From contig WOZA01000135.1 of assembly GCA_011620505.1 (NCBI GenBank), positions 11,506 through 16,513 on the forward strand: a DNA stretch of 5,008 nt, given 5' to 3'. Both the position numbers and the translations under genes were made by a program. The notes below the pieces were generated by a model. It was not told where the DNA came from. It was given only the letters and a program-made list of their open reading frames with translations, and searched no databases. Below, piece after piece: positions 1 through 5,008 of the stretch; positions within the stretch are counted from its first letter, which is position 1; the number at the start of each line of letters is the position of its first letter. Origin of the DNA: Anaerolineaceae bacterium (GTDB lineage Bacteria; Chloroflexota; Anaerolineae; Anaerolineales; Anaerolineaceae).

Positions 1-18
1 CTGATTTCTACAAGCACT

Positions 19-45
19 TTGTGAATGCTTTCAATGTGTTATAAT
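19..45 (+). promoter_or_regulatory. Probable extended -10 promoter of the ytxG-ytxH-like operon
   Basis: A perfect TATAAT lies at 40-45 and is preceded by TG at 37-38, giving the extended -10 form TGnTATAAT. The best -35 candidate is TTGTGA at 19-24 (4 of 6 matches), with a short 15-base spacer. The extended -10 could compensate for the weak -35. Transcription would begin near 51-53, only about 8-10 bases before the ATG at 61, so the leader would be very short and would barely contain the GAGG ribosome site at 52-55. The -10 match is directly visible; promoter activity is inferred. Confidence 0.55.
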
Positions 46-60
46 CATGTCGAGGTAAAA

Positions 61-516
61 ATGTCCGAGAGTCCCGCAAAAACAACTGAACCTGCAGATA
101 GCGAAAAATCTGAGCAAATCAATGCCCAGGTAGACGTAACCAATGAAAAGAAACCGATACTGGCGATCGTAATTGCAGTATTACTGCTGATAGGTTTGAT
201 CGTCGGTTTGTTTTTCCTTGCGAGAGCTGATGGTCAGGTTGTTTCCCAGGTCCGTGACATTTTCATCATACTCATGGCTTTGATGATGGTGGTCATAGGA
301 GTGGCATTAGTGGTTTTGATCATCCAGCTTGCCAATCTAACCAATCTGCTCCAACATGAGATCAAGCCAATCCTGCACTCAACAACCGACACCGTGAACA
401 CGCTCAAAGGCACTGTTCGGTTCTTAAGTGATAATGTTAGCGAACCAGTGATCAAGCTCAATGAATCACTGGCGAGCATCCGCAAACTTGTTGATATATT
501 TCACTTAAAACGATAA
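61..516 (+). CDS. YtxG/DUF948-like small membrane protein
   Basis: This 151-residue protein has no recognisable catalytic motif. Residues 1-31 are polar and charged, with no signal peptide. Two hydrophobic helices follow, at about 33-53 and 67-91, joined by a short polar loop. Residues 92-151 form a polar, amphipathic, probably helical tail. The two-helix plus coiled-tail plan and the following YtxH gene resemble Bacillus subtilis ytxG-ytxH, so a DUF948/YtxG-type envelope or stress protein is the best guess. The reading frame also contains an ATG at 25, but the ATG at 61 is preferred. It has GAGG at 52-55 with a five-base gap, and the ATG at 25 lies upstream of the likely -10 box. The stop is TAA at 514-516, 16 bases before the next gene, so the two are almost certainly co-transcribed. 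Family assignment is inferred from architecture and context. Molecular function is unknown. Confidence 0.75.
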   Translation: MSESPAKTTEPADSEKSEQINAQVDVTNEKKPILAIVIAVLLLIGLIVGLFFLARADGQVVSQVRDIFIILMALMMVVIGVALVVLIIQLANLTNLLQHEIKPILHSTTDTVNTLKGTVRFLSDNVSEPVIKLNESLASIRKLVDIFHLKR

Positions 517-532
517 AAAAGAGGAGATTACT

Positions 533-979
533 ATGTCTGACAAAAGCAATTTTGGATCATTCTTGATGGGTTTCACTGTGGGTGCCTTAGCCGGGGCGAT
601 TGTTTCCCTGTTGATGGCACCTCAAACCGGCGAGGAAACTCGCCAGATCATCAAAGAAAAAACAATTGAACTGAAAGATAAAGGCACTGAAACTTACGAA
701 GACACCAAACATAGGGCTGAAGTAGCCTACAAAGATGCCCTTGCCAAAGCTGATGAGTTAGCTAAAGTGACGAAAGAAAAGGCTTCCGAGTTGGGTCACA
801 GCACCAAAACCAAGGTCGAAAAATTGGCTGAGGAAGCCACCACGGCAGCGGAAGAGGTTGCTAAGGTAACCAAAGAGAAAGCCAGCGAATTGGGTCACAG
901 TACCAAGATGAAAGCCGAAAAGTTGGCTGACGAGACTACCAAAGCCGCGGGAGACGTTGCCAGCGCAGCCCAGGATTAA
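533..979 (+). CDS. YtxH-domain protein with LEA-like 11-residue repeat tail
   Basis: This 148-residue protein has the YtxH hallmark. An N-terminal membrane helix (about residues 8-29) carries a glycine zipper, G13-x3-G17-x3-G21, and is followed directly by APQTGEETR (29-37). The rest is highly charged, rich in Ala, Lys, Glu and Thr, and predicted helical. From residue 77 to 142 it divides cleanly into six 11-residue units, arranged as two 33-residue copies. This pattern resembles group 3 LEA proteins and apolipoprotein-type amphipathic helices, which bind membranes or protect proteins under drying or stress. Known YtxH proteins are general-stress proteins of unclear mechanism in Bacillus; a membrane-anchored protective role is inferred. 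GAGGAG at 521-526, six bases before the ATG, supports the start. It is the second gene of an operon with the YtxG-like gene and ends before a strong terminator. Confidence 0.85.
   Translation: MSDKSNFGSFLMGFTVGALAGAIVSLLMAPQTGEETRQIIKEKTIELKDKGTETYEDTKHRAEVAYKDALAKADELAKVTKEKASELGHSTKTKVEKLAEEATTAAEEVAKVTKEKASELGHSTKMKAEKLADETTKAAGDVASAAQD
761..958 (+). repeat. Two tandem 99-bp coding repeats (33 residues each) in the YtxH-like gene
   Basis: The copies are 761-859 and 860-958, directly abutting and in frame. By hand count they match at 74 of 99 bases and 26 of 33 residues. Fourteen codons differ silently, including one serine codon switched between the TCN and AGY sets; seven change the residue. 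Each copy is three 11-residue units beginning AKVTKEKASEL. The pattern suggests an old tandem duplication since held at the protein level. Confidence 0.9.
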
Positions 980-1007
980 GCTCAGGAAGGCTATCACTGA
1001 TTGATGC

Positions 1008-1047
1008 AAAAAGCAGCCAGATCTAATAATATCCTGGCTGCTTTTTT
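1008..1047 (+). terminator. Rho-independent terminator of the ytxG-ytxH-like operon
   Basis: A 13-bp stem pairs 1008-1020 with 1034-1046. Its GC-rich core is GCAGCCAG/CTGGCTGC, the loop is an AT-rich 13 bases, and the stem runs into a six-T tract (1042-1047). It begins 28 bases after the YtxH-like stop codon. The A-tract on the 5' side would also give a T-run on the opposite strand, but no minus-strand gene ends here. Confidence 0.9.
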
Positions 1048-1101
1048 GTTATGTCAGCAACTCCTCACAACACGCTTATTCCAACCCTCTCATTCATCTT
1101 C

Positions 1102-1130
1102 TTGACTTTCAAGATTTGGCATGATAAACT
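1102..1130 (+). promoter_or_regulatory. Promoter of the tRNA-Asp gene
   Basis: TTGACT at 1102-1107 matches the -35 consensus at 5 of 6 bases. An exact 17-base spacer follows, then TAAACT at 1125-1130 (4 of 6). TG at 1122-1123 makes this an extended -10 as well. Transcription would start near 1137, about six bases before the mature tRNA, leaving a very short 5' leader for RNase P. Confidence 0.7.
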
Positions 1131-1142
1131 ATGCTTCGCTTT

Positions 1143-1219
1143 GGGGGCGTGGTGTAGTGGTCAAACATGCGGCCCTGTCAAGGCCGAGACCGCGGGTTCA
1201 AATCCCGTCGCTCCCGCCA
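1143..1219 (+). tRNA. tRNA-Asp (anticodon GTC), CCA end encoded
   Basis: The full cloverleaf folds by eye. The acceptor stem pairs 1143-1149 with 1209-1215 (seven pairs, one G-T wobble at 4-69). The D stem is 1152-1155 with 1165-1168. The anticodon stem is 1170-1174 with 1182-1186, enclosing the loop CTGTCAA with anticodon GTC at 1177-1179. The variable region is five bases (1187-1191). The T arm is 1192-1208 with loop TTCAAAT. The discriminator is G1216, as expected for tRNA-Asp, and CCA (1217-1219) is encoded in the DNA. Aspartyl-tRNA identity follows from the GUC anticodon and G73. Base 38 is A, whereas E. coli and B. subtilis tRNA-Asp have C there. The gene stands alone between its own promoter and terminator. 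Confidence 0.96.
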
Positions 1220-1220
1220 G

Positions 1221-1253
1221 AAAAAGAAACTGCCTTTACGGCAGTTTCTTTTT
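1221..1253. terminator. Bidirectional terminator shared by tRNA-Asp and the MFS gene
   Basis: A perfect 14-bp stem pairs 1221-1234 with 1240-1253 around a five-base TTTAC loop. One side is A-rich and the other ends TTTCTTTTT, so the hairpin is followed by a T-run whichever strand is transcribed. It starts two bases after the tRNA CCA end, and on the other strand begins two bases after the transporter's TAA (1256-1258). One element therefore closes both convergent units. Confidence 0.9.
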
Positions 1254-1255
1254 GT

Positions 1256-2596
1256 TTACTCAGTGATACCAAATTCCCTGGCGCGATCCTCTAAAAGCTT
1301 CCGGTTCTTAGCGAGGTCTTTTGGATATGTAAAATAAAAACCACTGAACAGGATGGCACAAATGATCCATGGGAAAGGAATTGTCCAGAGCATAGCTGTG
1401 TGCAAATCAATTCTGTCAGCGATAATGCCAAAAATCAGAGCCACGATTGCCGCAAAACCGCTTTCAATGAAGGTCGTCATGGCGAAAGCTGTTGAGCGTA
1501 GTTCGGGTGGAACCACGGCAGACATCATTGGCTCCTTGGAGCCCTTCCCCGGCCAACTGATAAACAAGGCGGTGACGAAGCTGAGAATCGTGAGCGGAAG
1601 GATGTCCCAGTTTTCTGTCCTCAAAAACAGAAACAAGGTAAAGGGGATGCCCATTACAACCGAAATCTGCCCAACAATCGTCCTGCCATACTTGGGATTT
1701 TTCTTGTCAGCCCAATCGCCCAGAACGCCACCAATAATATTGCTGATAGCCGTGCCGACGATCATTGCCCCAAATACCATGGGTGCAACCTGAGTCGATA
1801 GCCCACGTTCTTCAACCAGCCACAGAATGAGAAAGGCGCCCATAATGACCCAGGGCATCGAGCCAGCCAGCCCTTGCAGAATGGCGACACGTATAGTGGG
1901 GATTGAAAGTACTTTTTTGATGTCACTGATTTGCGCCTTGTATTTCTGGGAATCTTCAAGCGTCAGTTGACCACGCATTTCAGGTTCGGCCTCGCCCCGC
2001 AGCGGTTCATCAACAAAAAGTAGAATTATTACGCCGGAAAGAATGCTGGCGACACCTAAAATCAAAAACCCATAACGCCATGTTTCAGGAGTGGCTAAGC
2101 GTCCAAGCCCGACCGTGAAGACAATGATGCCAAGTATCCCTACCGATTCCAGAAGCCCGAGCATTCTGCCGCGGATCTTGGGCGCGAAGGTGTCAGCCAT
2201 AATTGAGAAGGTAGCTGGCATCAGGCAGCCTAAACCTATGCCAGAGATCACGCGCACCAAAAGCAATTGATTGAAGTTTTGCGTCAAGCCTACCAAAATA
2301 GTCCAGATACCCCAAAAGCCTGTCCCCCAGAAAAGCACTTTCTTGCGGGAATGACGATCGGAAAGGTATCCCCAAAATGGAGAGCTGAGAGATTGAAGCA
2401 GGCTGCGAAAAAACGTGATCCAGGAAAGATTCCTGAAGCTCAGCCCCCAGATTTGCCTTAATACCGGACTGAATATTGACATTGCCTGCGCTTCGCCCTG
2501 ATCAACGAAATATCCGAGCGATAGGGCGAACAAGGTCTTCCACTTCGAACGTTTAACCACAGGAGCATTTACTTTTTCTTCTACGATTCCATCCAT
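1256..2596 (-). CDS. MFS transporter, probably spinster-like
   Basis: This complete 446-residue inner-membrane transporter has about twelve hydrophobic segments in two halves (roughly 20-195 and 236-424) joined by a charged cytoplasmic loop. MFS motif A is clear after helix 2: G76-x3-D80-R81-x2-R84-K85. A motif B-like RxxxGxGxG lies at 115-123. The second half has a weaker motif A relative, GDWADKK at 293-299. The central loop begins DEPLRGEAE (196-204), like the EPxRGxxE element after helix 6 in spinster-type MFS proteins. Acidic residues D32 and E35 in helix 1 and E378 near helix 11 could take part in proton coupling or substrate binding; this is inference. The start has a full AGGAGG (plus-strand 2602-2607) five bases upstream. 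Substrate is not readable from sequence. The divergent GH31 gene makes a glycoside or sugar plausible, although eukaryotic spinster proteins move lipids. Confidence 0.88.
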   Translation of the reverse strand: MDGIVEEKVNAPVVKRSKWKTLFALSLGYFVDQGEAQAMSIFSPVLRQIWGLSFRNLSWITFFRSLLQSLSSPFWGYLSDRHSRKKVLFWGTGFWGIWTILVGLTQNFNQLLLVRVISGIGLGCLMPATFSIMADTFAPKIRGRMLGLLESVGILGIIVFTVGLGRLATPETWRYGFLILGVASILSGVIILLFVDEPLRGEAEPEMRGQLTLEDSQKYKAQISDIKKVLSIPTIRVAILQGLAGSMPWVIMGAFLILWLVEERGLSTQVAPMVFGAMIVGTAISNIIGGVLGDWADKKNPKYGRTIVGQISVVMGIPFTLFLFLRTENWDILPLTILSFVTALFISWPGKGSKEPMMSAVVPPELRSTAFAMTTFIESGFAAIVALIFGIIADRIDLHTAMLWTIPFPWIICAILFSGFYFTYPKDLAKNRKLLEDRAREFGITE

Positions 2597-2623
2597 TCCA
2601 GCCTCCTAAGATTTGATTTCCTA

Positions 2624-2629
2624 ATTTTA
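2624..2629 (-). promoter_or_regulatory. Candidate -10 box for the MFS gene
   Basis: On the minus strand TAAAAT (plus-strand 2624-2629) matches the -10 consensus at 5 of 6 bases. It would start the transcript near 2617, just ahead of the AGGAGG ribosome site. No convincing -35 hexamer sits at the right distance; only a T-rich run is present. Tentative. Confidence 0.3.
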
Positions 2630-2639
2630 CTCGCAACCC

Positions 2640-2668
2640 CTGATAAAAAAGGTTTTTGGAGTTAAACT
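2640..2668 (+). promoter_or_regulatory. Candidate promoter for the GH31 gene
   Basis: CTGATA at 2640-2645 (4 of 6) and TAAACT at 2663-2668 (4 of 6) are separated by exactly 17 bases. The -10 hexamer is the same as that of the tRNA-Asp promoter. TTAAAC occurs twice here (2662-2667 and 2675-2680), 13 bases apart, which could be chance or a small regulator half-site. No clear operator palindrome is visible. Tentative. Confidence 0.3.
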
Positions 2669-2694
2669 AAAGCATTAAACGGTTCGGAGGAACA

Positions 2695-5008
2695 ATGATC
2701 CAGGCAATTTACCCCACACCCACCCCAAAGGCTAATCCTGCTGCAATTATTCTCGAAGGAAATGCCAGGTTCACTATCCTGACAAGCCGACTGATCAGGA
2801 TGGAATTTGACCCGCTGAGGAGGTTTGAGGATCATGCCAGCCAGGTGTTCCTGTATCGCGATCAGCCTGTGCCGACCTATCACTCCTGGAAGCAGGACGG
2901 ATGGCTGCACATTGAAACTGACTATCTTCATCTCCGTTTTGCCGAAAACGGGCGTTTTCACTGGCGCGACTTGCATATCACCCTCAAACAATCAGGGCAA
3001 ACCTGGCAATATAGCTTTCCCGACCAAACTAATCTCGGTGGCACTATCCGCACGCTCGACAGTACCAACGGTCGCCTGACCCTGCCCGACGGCCTGGTTT
3101 CACGCAGCGGTTGGGCAGTGGTGGATGACAGCCGCAGCCTGGTATTTGATGAAAATGAGTGGCTCAAGCCATGCGAAACATCTCCTGAAAAACGGGATGT
3201 TTACTTTTTTGGCTACGCGCAAGATTACCTTTCGGCGATTACCGATTACCAACGCATTTCTGGTAAACCTGGGCTGCTGCCACGCTGGGCTTTGGGAAAC
3301 TGGTGGAGTCGCTTTTGGCCGTATTCAGACCATGAATTGTTGGATCTAATGGATGCGTTCACCCTGCAACAAATCCCTCTCTCAGTCTGCATCGTGGACA
3401 TGGATTGGCATATTACCAACAACGGCAACTCCAGCTCCGGTTGGACTGGTTACACCTGGAATAGAAAACTATTCCCCAATCCAACTAAGTTCATTGAAGA
3501 GCTTCACAAACGCGGGCTGAAGACCGCCCTGAACCTTCACCCAGCGGAAGGTGTTCATACCCATGAAGAAGCATTTCCCGCGATGGCATCAGCGCTCGGA
3601 TACGACCCTTCTGAAGGCAAACCTATTACTTTCGATATCGCCGATCGCGCCTTCACCGAAGCGTATTTCAAGTATCTCCATCACCCATTGGAGGACCAGG
3701 GAGTTGATTTCTGGTGGATGGACTGGCAGCAAGGCACACAGTCTGGAACGGACGGTTTGGATCCCTTATTCTGGCTTAATCACCTGCATTACTACGACCT
3801 CGGCCGCACTCCGCAAAAGCGTCCCTTTATCTTCTCACGCTGGCCAGGTCTGGGCGGGCATCGCTACCCGATCGGCTTCTCAGGTGATACCATCGTCTCG
3901 TGGGAGAGTCTGGCTTTTCAACCCGAGATGACTGCAACCGCTGCCAACGTTGCTTACGGCTGGTGGAGTCATGATATTGGCGGACACTGTGAGGGGATAG
4001 AAGATCCTGAGCTCTATTTACGGTGGGTCCAATTTGGCATTTTCAGCCCTATCTTCAGGCTGCATTCTACCAACAATGAATTCATCGACAGGCGTCCCTG
4101 GGCTTTAGGAAAAGATGTCTTAGAAAATGTGCGAACCGCTATGCAGCTCAGGCATTCCTTATTGCCTTTGATTTATACCGCAAATTGGCTGAACGCCCAG
4201 CAGGGAGAACCCCTGATCCTCCCCATGTACTATTCCTACCCGAACGAGGAAGCTGCTTACCAGGCGCCCAATCAATACACTTTTGCCCGGCAGCTACTGG
4301 TTGCTCCCATCACCCAACCTGTGGATCCGACCACGAAACTCGCGCGCCATGCCGTCTGGCTTCCTGCTGGACAGTGGTTTGACTTCTTCACCAATGAAGC
4401 TCATGAAGGAGGCTCATGGCTGACATTATACGGTGACCAAAGCCAGATTCCAGTCTGTGCCAAGACTGGCGCGATCATCCCGATGAATGCCGATGATCCG
4501 GCGAATGGAGTCAAACTGCCGTCCCGGCTTCATCTCAAGTTCTTTGCCGGCTCAGACGGAAGCTATGAGCTCTATGAAGATGATGGGGAAACCCAGGGCT
4601 ATCGGAATGGGGATTTTGCTATAACCAGATTCTCGCAGAGCTTGAGCGGTGAAACTCTCGAACTTAATAAGTTCGCTGTAACGGGACAACCTGATGCTAT
4701 TATAGGATTTCCGAAAATTCGGGATTACGATTTCGAAATCATTGGTATCAGTCAACCAACAGAGATCAAGGTCAGTGGTTCAGACGTGAACTTGGTTTTT
4801 GAAAGCGCCTATGATGAATTCCACAAATCTCTGCTGATCAGTATCGCTAATGTACCTGCAACCGAGGAACTTTCAATTCATCTCACAGGCATGGAAATGG
4901 AAACATTCGAGACAACCCCAATCTCCAGTCTGACCAGGATGATGCATTATTTTCGTCTCTCGACTCTTGCCAAAGGGTTGTTCATGCAAAAGATTCCATC
5001 GCTGCTAA
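2695..5008 (+). CDS. Glycoside hydrolase family 31 enzyme, 3' end beyond window
   Basis: The frame is open from the ATG at 2695 to the window edge: 771 codons and no stop, so the C-terminus is missing. GGAGG at 2686-2690 sits four bases before the ATG, and TAA at 2668-2670 closes the frame upstream. GH31 enzymes are retaining hydrolases of alpha-linked sugars. Residues about 20-180 are the N-terminal beta-sandwich, including SRSGWAVVDDS (136-146). The barrel follows, with DMDWH (235-239) in the substrate pocket. The likely nucleophile is D343 in FWWMDWQQG (339-347). FSR (380-382) precedes the likely acid/base D398 in GFSGDT (394-399), and HDIGGH is at 426-431. The C-terminal beta domains include GSYELYEDDGET (622-633), typical of DUF5110. 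There is no signal peptide, so it is probably cytoplasmic. The family call is secure; alpha-glucosidase versus alpha-xylosidase or another activity cannot be decided. Confidence 0.93.
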   Translation, partial: MIQAIYPTPTPKANPAAIILEGNARFTILTSRLIRMEFDPLRRFEDHASQVFLYRDQPVPTYHSWKQDGWLHIETDYLHLRFAENGRFHWRDLHITLKQSGQTWQYSFPDQTNLGGTIRTLDSTNGRLTLPDGLVSRSGWAVVDDSRSLVFDENEWLKPCETSPEKRDVYFFGYAQDYLSAITDYQRISGKPGLLPRWALGNWWSRFWPYSDHELLDLMDAFTLQQIPLSVCIVDMDWHITNNGNSSSGWTGYTWNRKLFPNPTKFIEELHKRGLKTALNLHPAEGVHTHEEAFPAMASALGYDPSEGKPITFDIADRAFTEAYFKYLHHPLEDQGVDFWWMDWQQGTQSGTDGLDPLFWLNHLHYYDLGRTPQKRPFIFSRWPGLGGHRYPIGFSGDTIVSWESLAFQPEMTATAANVAYGWWSHDIGGHCEGIEDPELYLRWVQFGIFSPIFRLHSTNNEFIDRRPWALGKDVLENVRTAMQLRHSLLPLIYTANWLNAQQGEPLILPMYYSYPNEEAAYQAPNQYTFARQLLVAPITQPVDPTTKLARHAVWLPAGQWFDFFTNEAHEGGSWLTLYGDQSQIPVCAKTGAIIPMNADDPANGVKLPSRLHLKFFAGSDGSYELYEDDGETQGYRNGDFAITRFSQSLSGETLELNKFAVTGQPDAIIGFPKIRDYDFEIIGISQPTEIKVSGSDVNLVFESAYDEFHKSLLISIANVPATEELSIHLTGMEMETFETTPISSLTRMMHYFRLSTLAKGLFMQKIPSLL

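Noticed and set aside
25..60. Upstream ATG start for the YtxG-like protein, adding 12 residues
   Set aside because: It overlaps the likely -10 box and has no good ribosome site, while the ATG at 61 has GAGG five bases upstream.
1143..1260. tRNA gene as a possible integration (att) site for a mobile element
   Set aside because: No integrase, no repeat of the tRNA 3' end elsewhere in the window, and the downstream gene is an ordinary transporter.
1051..1266. A 71-codon plus-strand reading frame
   Set aside because: It runs through the whole tRNA-Asp gene and its terminator; its codons are explained by RNA structure, not coding.
1353..1793. A 146-codon plus-strand frame opposite the transporter
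   Set aside because: It is the antisense shadow of the MFS gene, has no ribosome site of note and no recognisable domain.
2646..2657. Short A5-GG-T5 inverted repeat in the divergent intergenic region, considered as an operator or terminator
   Set aside because: Only five A-T pairs with a two-base centre: too weak to form a hairpin and of too low complexity to call an operator.
2662..2991. A 109-codon minus-strand frame overlapping the GH31 start and the intergenic region
   Set aside because: It lies opposite the strongly supported N-terminal domain of GH31 and shows no recognisable protein features.
2695..5008. Possible frameshift in the GH31 gene, because only short frames with stops lie in this region
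   Set aside because: Direct translation of frame 1 shows one continuous open frame with all GH31 motifs in order; it simply lacks a stop inside the window.

Overview
The window reads as a stretch of bacterial chromosome with normal Shine-Dalgarno sites, sigma70-like promoters and hairpin-plus-T-tract terminators. Gene content suggests an anaerobic, sugar-using bacterium, and my best guess is the Chloroflexota (Anaerolineae). That guess rests on the general look of the proteins and the tRNA, not on a marker gene. There is no sign of an insertion sequence, CRISPR array, prophage or other mobile DNA.

Layout. Positions 1-1050 hold a two-gene plus-strand operon. A small two-helix membrane protein of the YtxG/DUF948 type (61-516) is followed 16 bases later by a YtxH-domain protein (533-979). 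Its C-terminal half is a charged 11-residue repeat resembling LEA (desiccation/stress) proteins. A probable extended -10 promoter lies just before the first gene and a strong terminator follows the second. Positions 1102-1253 are a self-contained tRNA-Asp(GTC) unit with its own promoter and terminator. Positions 1256-2596 (minus strand) encode a complete MFS transporter, probably spinster-like. It converges on the tRNA, and the two share one perfect hairpin that can terminate in both directions. A 98-base divergent intergenic region separates the transporter from a plus-strand glycoside hydrolase family 31 gene. That gene starts at 2695 and is still open when the window ends at 5008, so its C-terminus is missing.

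How the genes fit together. The YtxG/YtxH pair repeats a gene order known from the Bacillus subtilis ytxGHJ stress operon and is probably an envelope/stress module. The transporter and the GH31 enzyme are divergent neighbours. The enzyme has no signal peptide, so a model in which the transporter moves an alpha-glycoside across the membrane and the enzyme cleaves it in the cytoplasm is reasonable but unproven. The window looks mostly ordinary. The points most worth a second look are the internally duplicated LEA-like repeat, the non-classical GH31 nucleophile motif, and A38 in the anticodon loop of the tRNA-Asp.
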